NCBI RefSeq assembly: GCF_009769735.1
Contig: NZ_WSRO01000002.1
Location: forward strand, 3,980,001-4,044,000
DNA length: 64,000 nucleotides
Direction of reading: 5' to 3'
From: Streptomyces sp. BA2
GTDB taxonomy: Bacteria > Actinomycetota > Actinomycetes > Streptomycetales > Streptomycetaceae
Shown here: in pieces, positions 51,837 through 60,578 of the stretch
Layout: each line of letters starts with the position of its first letter
Numbering within the stretch: position 1 is the stretch's first letter
The notes under the pieces: generated by a model
What the model saw: only the letters and a program-made list of their open reading frames with translations
Told to the model about the DNA's origin: nothing
The model's database searches: none
Made by a program: the position numbers and the translations under genes

Positions 51837-53474
51837 ATGCCAGGAGAGTCCGTACGCCCCCTGGAGCGCGGCCTCGCGGTACTTCGCGCCCTCGCGGTCG
51901 CCGAACAGGTCAGGGCGGGCGACCTCGTGCGCGCGACCGGCCTTGCCCGCTCGACGGTGGACCGGGTCGTGGCGACCCTGGCCCGCCTCGGTTACGTACG
52001 CGAGCACGGCCAGGAACTCCACCTCACGCCCCGTCTGATGGAGCTCGGCAACGCCTACCTCGCGGCCAGCGGGCTGAGCGGCGAGGTCGCGGCGCGCACC
52101 GCCCGGCTCGCGGACAAGCTCGACGAGTCGGTGTCCCTCGCGGTGCCGGACGGCGACGGCGTCCGCTTCGTGACGCAGGCCGCGCGGCGCCGCGCGATGT
52201 CGGTAGCCTTCCGCATCGGCGATCTGCTCCCTGCCGAGCGGTGCGCGCCGGGCGCGCTGTTCGCCGCCGAGTGGGACGAGGCGGCGTGGGCGGCGTGGCG
52301 GGCACGCGTGGCCGCCGATCCCGAGGGGCACGCCTTTCCCGCGCTGCCACCGGGCCCCGCGCCCCTGCCCTCGGATCTCACCGGCCGCGTGGAGCGCTCG
52401 CGCGCGACGGGCTGGGCCCTCGACGACCAGCTGATCGAGCCGGGCCTGATCGCGGCGGCGGTCCCGGTGCGCGACGCGGCGGGCCGCCCGCGGTATGCCC
52501 TGTCCGCTGTGAGCCACACCAGCAGGCACACGGCGCAGGGCCTCGCGGAGCTCGTGCTGCCACGGCTGCGGGAGGAGGCCGCGCACCTGGAGTCCCTTCC
52601 GCCCGCCCCATCTCCGTACGGAGAAGCGGAGTTGACGCCCGGTCAGCCGGTGGACGCGGTCGATGCGGTCGACGCGAAGGCCGAACTCGGCCCCGGCTTC
52701 CTCCAGTCGCTCGCCCGCGGCCTAGGCGTCCTGCGCGCCCTGGGCCGGGCCGGTGGCGACGGCCTCCCGCTCACCGCGATCGCCGCCGCCACCGGCCTGC
52801 CACGGGCCACCGCACGCCGCTGCCTGCACACCCTGGAGCTGGAGGGGTACGCGGCGCACGACGGCCGCCTCTATCGCCCGCTCCCCCGCATCATGGAGCT
52901 CGGTTACGCGCGCCTCTCACGCCTCGGCTTCGCCGACATCGCCGAGCCGCATCTGCGCCAACTGACGGACCGGGTCCACCAGTCGGCATCGGTGACGGTG
53001 CTCGACGGGACGGACATCCTGTACGTGGCGCGGGCGGCGACCGTCCGCGTCATGAGCGTCTACATCACGCTCGGCACGCGCTTCCCCGCCTATCCCACCG
53101 CCATGGGCCGGGTCCTGCTCGCCGGGCTCCCTCAGGAGGACCGTGCGCGCCTCCTGAAGGCCGAACCGCCCCGCCCCCTCACCCGGCGCACCGTCACCGC
53201 CCCCGCGGACCTGAACCGCATCCTGGACCGTGCCGCCGCCGACGGCTACGCCACCGCGGACGAGGAGCTGGAGGAGGGCCTGCGCTCGGTCGCCGTACCG
53301 CTCAAGGACGCGGAGGAACGCGTCGTCGCCGCCCTGAACGTGGCCCAGCACGCGGGCACCGCCCCGCTGGACGAGACCGTCGGGGCGCTGCTTCCCGCAC
53401 TGCGCGAGACGGCGGCGGCGATCGAGGCGGACCTGCACACGGCGGCCCGCTTCAACGGCGTACTGATGCCGTAG
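51837..53474 (+). CDS. Tandem double IclR-family regulator (PobR/PcaR-like)
   Basis: 545 residues made of two complete IclR units. Unit 1 (about 1-260): VRPLERGLAVLRALAVAEQ, GLARSTVDRVVATLARLGYV, then an effector domain. Unit 2 (about 283-545): QSLARGLGVLRALGRAGG, GLPRATARRCLHTLELEGY, and VLDGTDILYVARAATVRVMSVYITLGTRFPAYPTAMGR, typical of PcaR/PobR effector domains. Unit 2 keeps the better-conserved ligand pocket. The ATG at 51837 has GAGGAG at about 7 nt. It likely activates or represses the divergent pobA-transporter operon in response to aromatic acids. Confidence 0.88.
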   Translation: MPGESVRPLERGLAVLRALAVAEQVRAGDLVRATGLARSTVDRVVATLARLGYVREHGQELHLTPRLMELGNAYLAASGLSGEVAARTARLADKLDESVSLAVPDGDGVRFVTQAARRRAMSVAFRIGDLLPAERCAPGALFAAEWDEAAWAAWRARVAADPEGHAFPALPPGPAPLPSDLTGRVERSRATGWALDDQLIEPGLIAAAVPVRDAAGRPRYALSAVSHTSRHTAQGLAELVLPRLREEAAHLESLPPAPSPYGEAELTPGQPVDAVDAVDAKAELGPGFLQSLARGLGVLRALGRAGGDGLPLTAIAAATGLPRATARRCLHTLELEGYAAHDGRLYRPLPRIMELGYARLSRLGFADIAEPHLRQLTDRVHQSASVTVLDGTDILYVARAATVRVMSVYITLGTRFPAYPTAMGRVLLAGLPQEDRARLLKAEPPRPLTRRTVTAPADLNRILDRAAADGYATADEELEEGLRSVAVPLKDAEERVVAALNVAQHAGTAPLDETVGALLPALRETAAAIEADLHTAARFNGVLMP

Positions 53475-53500
53475 AGGAGGGCCGCCGACGTCTTGGCAGA

Positions 53501-53527
53501 GGTGCCCGGAGCCGGACTCGAACCGCC
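53501..53527 (-). pseudogene. 3' remnant of a tRNA-Leu-like gene
   Basis: On the minus strand the sequence reads GGCGGTTCGAGTCCGGCTCC then GGGCACC: a T-arm (one mismatch) and the 3' acceptor strand with discriminator A and CC. A GCCGA-loop-TCGGC hairpin just before it resembles a long variable arm. The matching 5' acceptor (GCCCGGA) is not found upstream, so this is not a whole tRNA. Such 3' ends are common at old attachment sites. Confidence 0.55.
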
Positions 53528-53653
53528 GATCAGCCGGTCGGCAACGGTACGGAATCGATGAGCGCCTCCCCCTGCACAACGCTGGATACCGAACGGTAAT
53601 GTCGCGTCCCCGCCGGGGGAACGGAACCGGCGGGTGAGCGCGAAGGAGCCCTC

Positions 53654-54658
53654 ATGGCGACGGACATGCACCCTGCGCATTCAGGCGGGGCGGCCGACAA
53701 GGCGGACCTCGACCGGTGGCAGCGCGCGTGGAGTCACCGCGAGGACTTGCTGCGGGTGGCGCGCCGCAGATCCATGAGCGACGAGGACGCCGAGGACGCC
53801 GTACACGAGGCGATGCTGCGCGCCGCCGAGCATCCGCAGCTCGACGACGAGCGGCTCGGCGCCTGGCTGACCACGGTGACCATCCGGCTGTGTGTCGACC
53901 GGTACCGGCAGGTCAGCCGCGAGGCCGAGGTGCGCCGCAGCCCCAAACTGGTCGCGCCGGGCCAGCTGCCCGTCGACGACGCGGTGTGCGACCGGGCGGA
54001 GGCTCGGTGGCTGGCCGCGCGGAGCGGGGAGCTGCCCGCGCGGCAGGCGGAGGCGATCTGGCTCAAGTCCGAGGACCTGGACGTCGGTCAGGTCGCCAAG
54101 AAGATGGGCCTGAGCTACCGGACGGCCGAGTCGCTGCTCGCCAGAGCCCGGCGCACGCTGCGCACGGCGCTTGCCGCCACCCTTGGTCTCGCCCTGTGGC
54201 TGTGCGGGCGCGGGCCGCGTCCGGGCGGGAGCGTGCAGGTGGCGGGCGTGGCCGTGACGGCGGCGACCCTTGCCGTGGCGGGGTTCGTCCTGCCGGGCGT
54301 CCTCGACGGGGACCGGCCCGGACCGGCGCGGCCCGCCCCTTCCGTCTCCTCCGTGTCCTCCGTCTCCGATGGGGCCGATGACGCACGGGCTCCGGAGCGC
54401 GGGGCGACGCCCTCGGACAGCTCCCGCCAGGCCCCGTCGACGACCAACCCCGGCACGGCGCCGGCCGACGGCTCGCTTCCCGTACTGCCTTCCCTGCCCG
54501 ATGTGCCGCTCCCGGCCCTGGAAACACTGCCCGCGGTGCCTTCCCCCGACGTCCCCGAGATACCGGTCGAGCCGCCGGAGGTGTCCGTACCCCCGGCCCC
54601 ATCCGCCTCCGCGACGGCCCCGAAGCAGCCCGTCGACGGCCTCACACAGGTCCCGTAG
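53654..54658 (+). CDS. ECF-like sigma factor with C-terminal membrane helix and proline-rich tail
   Basis: 334 residues. Region 2 (about 20-88) contains SMSDEDAEDAVHEAMLRAAEH and LTTVTIRLCVDRYRQ; region 4 (about 112-165) contains LPARQAEAIWLKSEDLDVGQVAKKMGLSYRTAESLLARARRTLR. A membrane helix follows (about 195-215), then a Ser/Pro/Val-rich stretch to the end (PSLPDVPLPALETLP). The DNA-binding part would be fixed to the membrane with the tail outside. ATG at 53654 with AAGGAG upstream. The mkl/mce operon starts 86 bp after it, so it may regulate or sense that system. Confidence 0.82.
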   Translation: MATDMHPAHSGGAADKADLDRWQRAWSHREDLLRVARRRSMSDEDAEDAVHEAMLRAAEHPQLDDERLGAWLTTVTIRLCVDRYRQVSREAEVRRSPKLVAPGQLPVDDAVCDRAEARWLAARSGELPARQAEAIWLKSEDLDVGQVAKKMGLSYRTAESLLARARRTLRTALAATLGLALWLCGRGPRPGGSVQVAGVAVTAATLAVAGFVLPGVLDGDRPGPARPAPSVSSVSSVSDGADDARAPERGATPSDSSRQAPSTTNPGTAPADGSLPVLPSLPDVPLPALETLPAVPSPDVPEIPVEPPEVSVPPAPSASATAPKQPVDGLTQVP

Positions 54659-54744
54659 AAAAAACTTCGGTTTCTCCGCGACGGACGGGGCGCCCTTCCC
54701 CGTAGAGCAGATGACAGAGCTGCTCACGGCGAAGGGTGAAACGG

Positions 54745-55707
54745 ATGGGTGTCGAGATCTGCGTGGAAGGGCTGACCAAGTCCTTCGGCGACCAGGTCAT
54801 CTGGCAGAACGTCTCGCTGACACTGCCCGCCGGAGAGGTCTCGGTCATGCTGGGCCCCTCGGGCACCGGCAAGTCGGTCTTCCTCAAGAGTCTCGTCGGA
54901 CTGCTCAAGCCGGAGCGCGGGTCGATCCGGATCGCGGGCACGGACATCACCAAGCTGCGCGAGCACGACCTGTACGAGGTACGGAAGCTGTTCGGTGTGC
55001 TGTTCCAGGACGGCGCCCTGTTCGGGTCGATGAACCTCTACGACAACATCGCCTTCCCGCTGCGCGAGCACACCCGTAAGCAGGAGAGCGCGATCAGGAA
55101 GATCGTGCTCGAGAAGATGGACATGGTCGGCCTGATCGGCGCCGAGGACAAGCTGCCCGGCGAGATATCCGGCGGGATGCGCAAACGGGCCGGTCTGGCG
55201 CGGGCCCTGGTGCTCGATCCGGAGATCATTCTCTTCGACGAGCCCGACTCGGGCCTCGATCCGGTCCGTGTGGCCTACCTCAACCAGCTGATCGTCGACC
55301 TCAACGCGCAGATCGACGCGACCTTCCTGATCGTCACGCACGACATCGCGTCGGCCCGCCAGGTCCCCGACAACATCGGGCTGCTCTTCCGCCGTGAACT
55401 GGTGATGTTCGGCCCCCGCAAGCAGCTCCTCACCAGCGACGAGCCAGTCGTACGGCAGTTCCTGAACGGCCGGATGCAGGGGCCGATCGGCATGGCCGAG
55501 GAGAAGGACGCCGCCACGATGGCGCGCGAGGCGGTGCACTTCGGCAACGGCGGCGCGGCCGACAGCGTGGGTGTCGCCGAGATGACCCCGCGGCTCCTTC
55601 CGGGGCCCGGCATCGACCGCCCGCCCCGCTGGCAGGCAATCGCCGAGCAGGAGGAGGCGCGAGAGCCGCAAGAGACCCATGAGGCTCAAGAGGTGAGCGG
55701 CGCATGA
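54745..55707 (+). CDS. mkl: Mce transporter ATPase (Mkl/MceG-like)
   Basis: 320 residues. Walker A is LGPSGTGKSVFLKSL; the signature reads ISGGMRKRAGLARAL, the GGMRKR form used by Mla/Mce ATPases; Walker B is IILFDEPDSGLDP. A C-terminal extension of about 70 residues beyond the ATPase fold is typical of the actinobacterial MceG group. ATG at 54745 has GAAGGG at 8 nt, preferred over a GTG 9 bp upstream. It overlaps the first yrbE by ATGA and should power lipid or sterol uptake by the complex. Confidence 0.92.
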   Translation: MGVEICVEGLTKSFGDQVIWQNVSLTLPAGEVSVMLGPSGTGKSVFLKSLVGLLKPERGSIRIAGTDITKLREHDLYEVRKLFGVLFQDGALFGSMNLYDNIAFPLREHTRKQESAIRKIVLEKMDMVGLIGAEDKLPGEISGGMRKRAGLARALVLDPEIILFDEPDSGLDPVRVAYLNQLIVDLNAQIDATFLIVTHDIASARQVPDNIGLLFRRELVMFGPRKQLLTSDEPVVRQFLNGRMQGPIGMAEEKDAATMAREAVHFGNGGAADSVGVAEMTPRLLPGPGIDRPPRWQAIAEQEEAREPQETHEAQEVSGA

Positions 55708-56474
55708 GTCTTTCACCCAAGGGGGCGCTGCGGCACTCGGGCAGTCTCTTCGCGATGGGCCTGGACGTGCTGCGGACGCTGCCGCGACGCCCGTTCCAGG
55801 TGCGGGAGTTCATCCAGCAGTCCTGGTTCATCGCGAGCGTCACGATCCTGCCCACCGCGCTCGTCTCCATCCCGTTCGGTGCGGTGATCGCGCTGCAGAT
55901 CGGCAGCCTGACCCGGCAGCTGGGCGCGCAGTCGTTCTCCGGCGCCGCCTCGGTGCTCGCGGTGCTCAGGGAAGCCTCGCCGATCGTCACCGCGCTGCTC
56001 ATCGCGGGGGCGGGCGGCACCGCGATCTGCGCGGATCTCGGGGCGCGCAAGATCCGCGAGGAGATCGACGCGATGCAGGTCCTCGGCATCGACCCGATCC
56101 ACCGCCTCGTCGTGCCCAGGGTCCTCGCGTCGATGGTCGTCGCGGTGCTGCTCAACGGCCTGGTCTCGGTGGTCGGGGTGGCCGGCGGCTACTTCTTCAA
56201 CGTGGTCCTGCAGAACGGCACTCCGGGCGCCTACCTGGCCTCGTTCACCACCCTCGCCCAGCTGTCCGACCTCTGGGCGGCGGAGCTCAAGGCCCTGGTC
56301 TTCGGCGCCATCGCCGCGATCGTCGCCTCGTACAAGGGGCTCACCGCCAAGGGCGGTCCCAAGGGCGTCGGTGACGCGGTGAACCAGGCCGTGGTCATCA
56401 CCTTCATGTTGCTGTTCGTGACGAACTTCGTGATGACCGCCGTGTACTTCCAAATCGTCCCGCAGAGAGGGTAG
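55704..56474 (+). CDS. yrbEA: YrbE/MlaE-type permease A
   Basis: 256 residues with about five membrane helices and the MlaE fold motif: AGAGGTAICADLGARKIREEIDAMQVLGIDPIHRLVVPRVLAS. It begins by overlapping the ATPase gene. With the second YrbE it forms the inner-membrane channel that passes lipid from the Mce proteins. QSWFIASVTILPTALVSIPFG marks the first conserved block. Confidence 0.93.
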   Translation: MSLSPKGALRHSGSLFAMGLDVLRTLPRRPFQVREFIQQSWFIASVTILPTALVSIPFGAVIALQIGSLTRQLGAQSFSGAASVLAVLREASPIVTALLIAGAGGTAICADLGARKIREEIDAMQVLGIDPIHRLVVPRVLASMVVAVLLNGLVSVVGVAGGYFFNVVLQNGTPGAYLASFTTLAQLSDLWAAELKALVFGAIAAIVASYKGLTAKGGPKGVGDAVNQAVVITFMLLFVTNFVMTAVYFQIVPQRG

Positions 56475-56477
56475 TTG

Positions 56478-57293
56478 ATGCGACTTCTCGACCGCCCGCT
56501 CCGCTCGCTCGAAGAGCTGGGCAGCCAACTGGCCTTCTACGGCCGCTCCCTGGCCTGGACCGGCCGCACCCTGCGCCGCTACAAGAAGGAGATCCTGCGC
56601 CTGCTCGCCGAGGTGAGCTTCGGCCGAGGCGCCCTCGCCGTCATCGGCGGCACGGTCGGCGTGATCGCCTTCCTGTCCTTCTTCACCGGCACCGAGGTCG
56701 GCCTTCAGGGCTACGCCGCCCTCAACCAGCTGGGCACCTCCAACTTCGTGGCGTTCCTCTCGGCGTACTTCAACACCCGGGAGATCGCCCCCCTGGTGGC
56801 GGGCCTCGCCCTGTCCGCGACGGTCGGGGCCGGGTTCACCGCACAGCTGGGCGCGATGCGGATCAGCGAGGAGACCGACGCGCTCGAAGTGATGGGCGTG
56901 CCCTCGCTGCCGTTCCTGGTGACCACCCGGATGATCGCGGGTTTCGTCGCGGTGATCCCGCTGTATGTGGTCGGCCTGCTGTCCTCGTACTTCGCCGCGC
57001 GCACCATCACCACCGGCTACTACGGGCAGTCCGCGGGCACCTACGACCACTACTTCCAGCAGTACCTGCCGCCGGTGGACGTGCTCTGGTCCTTCGGCAA
57101 GGTGATCGTCTTCGCCGTCGTGATCATCCTGGTGCACTGCTACTACGGCTACTACGCGAGCGGCGGTCCCGCCGGGGTCGGCGTCGCGGTCGGCCGTGCC
57201 GTGCGCACCTCCATCGTCGCCATCAACGTCCTGGACTTCTTCCTCAGCCTCGCGATCTGGGGCGCCGTCACGACCGTACGAATAGCGGGGTAG
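56478..57293 (+). CDS. yrbEB: YrbE/MlaE-type permease B
   Basis: 271 residues from the ATG at 56478; a TTG lies directly before it. It carries GAGFTAQLGAMRISEETDALEVMGVPSLPFLVTTRMIAGF, the MlaE coupling block, and several membrane helices ending in SIVAINVLDFFLSLAIWG. It pairs with permease A, 3 bp after its stop. The order ATPase, YrbE A, YrbE B, then six Mce genes is the standard arrangement in actinobacteria. Confidence 0.93.
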   Translation: MRLLDRPLRSLEELGSQLAFYGRSLAWTGRTLRRYKKEILRLLAEVSFGRGALAVIGGTVGVIAFLSFFTGTEVGLQGYAALNQLGTSNFVAFLSAYFNTREIAPLVAGLALSATVGAGFTAQLGAMRISEETDALEVMGVPSLPFLVTTRMIAGFVAVIPLYVVGLLSSYFAARTITTGYYGQSAGTYDHYFQQYLPPVDVLWSFGKVIVFAVVIILVHCYYGYYASGGPAGVGVAVGRAVRTSIVAINVLDFFLSLAIWGAVTTVRIAG

Positions 57294-57298
57294 GGCAG

Positions 57299-58567
57299 AT
57301 GAGGACTCCGATCTCTCCCGCTTCGCGCGGCGCCAGGCTGCGGCTGTACGGCGTCGTGTTCATCACGGTCATCGCGCTGCTGCTCGCCCTCTCCGTCGCC
57401 GTGTACCAGCAGGTGTTCACCTCCGTCGTACGGATCACGCTGCAGGCCGACACCCTGGGCAACCAGCTGGAACCGCGGGCCGACGTCAAGCTGCGCGGCC
57501 TCCTGGTCGGCGAGGTCCGCGAGGTGCGGGCCGACGGCGAGAAGGCGACCCTCGGCATCGCACTCAAGCCGGAGCACATCGCCCGGATCCCGTCCGATGT
57601 CCACGCACGGCTGCTGCCCAAGACGCTGTTCGGCGAGAAGTACGTCGAGCTGGTGGAGCCCCGTGAGCCCGCGGACCGGCACATCCGCGCGGGTGACGTC
57701 ATCACCCAGGACCGCACCACGGTCGGCATCGAGGTGCAGCAGCTGATGAACGATCTGCTGCCGCTCCTGCGCACCGTGCGGCCCGCCGATCTCAACGCGA
57801 CGCTCTCCGCGTTCGCCACCGCGCTCGACGGACGCGGCGACCGGATCGGCGCCAACCTCACCCGCGTCGAGCGCTATCTGCGCCGCCTCAACCCGCATCT
57901 GCCGTCCCTGAAGGAGGACATCACGCGCTTCGCCGACGTCGCCGAGGTGTACGCCGACGCGGCGCCCGACCTGCTGAAGATCCTGCGGAACTCCGTCACC
58001 ACCAGCCGCACCCTCGTGGAGAAGCAGGGCCAACTGGCCGCCGCCCTCACCGCGACCGCCACCGCGGCCGGCACCGGCGAGGAGTTCCTCGACGACAACG
58101 GCGAGCGCCTGATCACCCTCGGCCGGGTCTCCCGCCCGACGCTTGCGCTGTTCGCCCGCTATGCGCCCCAGTACCCCTGCCTCCTTGAGGGTCTGGTGCG
58201 GCAGGACAAGGCATCCGAAGAGACCTATCGAGGCGGAAAGATGCGTATCACCCTCGAATTCGTCCACCCGCAGCCCGCATACGAGCCCGGCGAGGAACCG
58301 CGGTACGCGGACCGCTCGGGCCCCAACTGCCGCGGGTTGCCCCACCCCCGGGTGCCCGCGGGGGACGACCAGCTCAACGACGGTACGAAGCCCAACAAGG
58401 TCGGTGGTCCTTCCGGCACTCCCAAGATGTCCTCGACCGCGGCCGAACAGCGGGCCGTCGGCTCCCTCGTGGCCCCGGTCCTCGGGGTGTCGGCGGACCA
58501 GGTGCCCCCGGTCGCGACGCTCCTCTTCGGCCCGATGGCGCGCGGAACGGCGGTGAGCGTCGCATGA
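57299..58567 (+). CDS. mceA: Mce family protein A
   Basis: 422 residues: one N-terminal membrane helix (about 15-38), the MCE/MlaD domain (about 45-125: VRITLQADTLGNQLEPRADVKLRGLLVGEVREV and LLPKTLFGEKYVELVEP), a long helical needle region (about 135-270), and a C-terminal domain with Cys pairs (YPCLLEGL, GPNCRGLPHP). Mce proteins assemble into a hexameric tube across the envelope. ATG at 57299 follows a GGGG-rich site. Confidence 0.92.
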   Translation: MRTPISPASRGARLRLYGVVFITVIALLLALSVAVYQQVFTSVVRITLQADTLGNQLEPRADVKLRGLLVGEVREVRADGEKATLGIALKPEHIARIPSDVHARLLPKTLFGEKYVELVEPREPADRHIRAGDVITQDRTTVGIEVQQLMNDLLPLLRTVRPADLNATLSAFATALDGRGDRIGANLTRVERYLRRLNPHLPSLKEDITRFADVAEVYADAAPDLLKILRNSVTTSRTLVEKQGQLAAALTATATAAGTGEEFLDDNGERLITLGRVSRPTLALFARYAPQYPCLLEGLVRQDKASEETYRGGKMRITLEFVHPQPAYEPGEEPRYADRSGPNCRGLPHPRVPAGDDQLNDGTKPNKVGGPSGTPKMSSTAAEQRAVGSLVAPVLGVSADQVPPVATLLFGPMARGTAVSVA

Positions 58568-59601
58568 AGACGGCACGAGCCACGGACACCGCGGCGCCTC
58601 TGGTGAAGTTCCTGCTGTTCGCGGCGGTGACGGTGGTGGCGACGGCGCTGCTCGCGGCCACCATCGTGAATATCTCCTTCACCCCGGAGCACACCTACCG
58701 CGCGGTGTTCAGCGATGTCACGAGCCTGGAGGAGGGCGACGACATCAGGGTCGCCGGGGTGCGGGTCGGCGAGGTCGATGGCATCCGGATCAAGGACAGG
58801 ACCCGGGCCGAAGTCACCTTCACCGTCACCGAGGACCGCCCGCTGTTCACCAGCACCGGCGCCGTCATCCGCTACCGGAGCCTGGTCGGGCAGCGCTACA
58901 TCGCGCTGACCGAGGGCGCGGGCGGCACCACACCACTGCGGCCCGGCGGCCGGATCCCGCTGTCCCGGACGCAGCCCGCGCTCGATCTGAACGCGCTTCT
59001 CGCCGGGTTCAAGCCGCTGTTCGCCGCGCTGAGCCCCAAGGACGTGAACCAGCTCGCCACCGAGATCATCAAGACGCTGCAGGGCGAGGGCGGCACGGTC
59101 AACAGCCTGCTTGCCCACACGGCGTCGCTCACCACCACCCTGGCCGGCCGCGACAAGCTCATCGGCTCCGTGATCAGCAACCTCAACGAAGTGCTGACGA
59201 CCCTGGACAAGCGCGGCGGCCGCTTCTCCTCGCTGCTCAAGCAGTTGCAGCGGCTTGTCTCCGGACTGTCCGCGGACCGTAAGCCGATCGGCAAGTCGCT
59301 GGTGAACATCGGGCACCTGACCGAGGCCACCTCGGGCCTGATCGGGGAGGCACGGCCCCCGCTGAAGGACGACATCAAGGAGCTCGGCGAGCTCACCGGA
59401 ACGCTGAACGACAACGAGAAAACCGTGGAGGGCGTGCTGAAGCGGCTGCCGAACAAGCTCAACAAGCTGACCGGGACCGCGTCCTACGGCTCCTGGTTCA
59501 ACTTCTACCTCTGTGACTTCGACGGCCGGATCGTGCTGCCGAAGACCAAGGAGGTGCTCACTCCCGAGCTGCATGTGGCAAGGGCGAGGTGCGGCGCATG
59601 A
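58564..59601 (+). CDS. mceB: Mce family protein B
   Basis: 345 residues: membrane helix near 12-35, MCE domain with YRAVFSDVTSLEEGDDIRVAGVRVGEVDGI and YRSLVGQRYIALTEG, a helical region with LLKQLQRLVSGLSADRK, and the C-terminal SYGSWFNFYLCDFDGRI seen in MceB proteins. ATGA overlap with mceA and mceC couples their synthesis. Confidence 0.92.
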   Translation: MKTARATDTAAPLVKFLLFAAVTVVATALLAATIVNISFTPEHTYRAVFSDVTSLEEGDDIRVAGVRVGEVDGIRIKDRTRAEVTFTVTEDRPLFTSTGAVIRYRSLVGQRYIALTEGAGGTTPLRPGGRIPLSRTQPALDLNALLAGFKPLFAALSPKDVNQLATEIIKTLQGEGGTVNSLLAHTASLTTTLAGRDKLIGSVISNLNEVLTTLDKRGGRFSSLLKQLQRLVSGLSADRKPIGKSLVNIGHLTEATSGLIGEARPPLKDDIKELGELTGTLNDNEKTVEGVLKRLPNKLNKLTGTASYGSWFNFYLCDFDGRIVLPKTKEVLTPELHVARARCGA

Positions 59602-60578
59602 GGCCCTTCCGTGAGCGGAACCCGGTGACGATCGGTGTCGTGGGTCTCACCACCCTCGGCCTCCTGACCGCCGCCGCGTTCAACGCCGAAAGCCTGCCGC
59701 TGATCGGCAACGGCGAGACGTACAGCGCGGCCTTCTCGGAGGCGGGCGGGCTCAAGCCGGGCGACGAGGTACGGATCGCCGGGGTGAAGGTCGGCAAGAT
59801 CGACGAGGTCGACCTCGACGGCGACCATGTGAAGGTCACCTTCCAGGTCAAGGGCGAGCCGAAGTTCGGCACCAGGACCGGCGCGTCCATCCGGATCAAG
59901 ACGATCCTGGGCTCGAAGTACCTGGCCCTGGAGCCCAAGGGGCCAGGGCAGTTGAAGCCGGGCGCCGAGATCCCGGTGTCCCGGACGACACCCGCGTACG
60001 ACGTCGTGACCGCGTTCAGCGATCTGACCACCACCACGGAGAAGGTCGACACCGACGAGCTCGCCAAGGCCATGGACACCATCTCCACCACCTTCGAGGA
60101 CTCTCCCGCCGAGGTGAAGGCGTCCATCAAGGGCCTGTCGAAGATCTCCCGCACGGTCGCGTCGCGCGACAAGGAGCTGCGCGAACTCCTCGGCCACGCC
60201 AACGGCGTCACCAAGGTGCTCGCCGACCGCTCCGACGAGTTCTCCACCTTGGTCAAGGACGCCGACAAACTGCTCACCGAGATCGCCAAGCGCCGCAAGG
60301 CCATCCACACCCTGCTCAAGAGCTCGGCCACGCTCGGCATCGAGCTCTCCGGCCTGGTGGCGGACAACCGCAAGGAGATCGGCCCGGCGCTCAAGGGCCT
60401 GAACAAAGTCGTGTCGATGCTGGAGCGCAACTACACCAGTCTCGATCGAAGCGTCCAGCTGCTCGCGCCCTATGTACGGCTCTTCACCAACACCCTCAGC
60501 AACGGCCGCTGGTTCGACAGCTACATCCAGAACCTGGTCGCCACTCCGGTGGTCCCGCGGACGGGAGACAAGCGATGA
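59598..60578 (+). CDS. mceC: Mce family protein C
   Basis: 326 residues from the ATG at 59598 that overlaps the mceB stop. Membrane helix about 10-30, MCE domain with YSAAFSEAGGLKPGDEVRIAGVKVGKIDEV and IKTILGSKYLALEPKG, then a long helical part (TISTTFEDSPAEVKASIKGLSKI). It ends NGRWFDSYIQNLVATP. Among the six it has a short C-terminus without Cys pairs. Confidence 0.92.
   Translation: MRPFRERNPVTIGVVGLTTLGLLTAAAFNAESLPLIGNGETYSAAFSEAGGLKPGDEVRIAGVKVGKIDEVDLDGDHVKVTFQVKGEPKFGTRTGASIRIKTILGSKYLALEPKGPGQLKPGAEIPVSRTTPAYDVVTAFSDLTTTTEKVDTDELAKAMDTISTTFEDSPAEVKASIKGLSKISRTVASRDKELRELLGHANGVTKVLADRSDEFSTLVKDADKLLTEIAKRRKAIHTLLKSSATLGIELSGLVADNRKEIGPALKGLNKVVSMLERNYTSLDRSVQLLAPYVRLFTNTLSNGRWFDSYIQNLVATPVVPRTGDKR

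Noticed and set aside
53490..53600. A complete tRNA gene on the minus strand
   Set aside because: No 5' acceptor strand complementary to the 3' end and no cloverleaf D or anticodon arm could be built.
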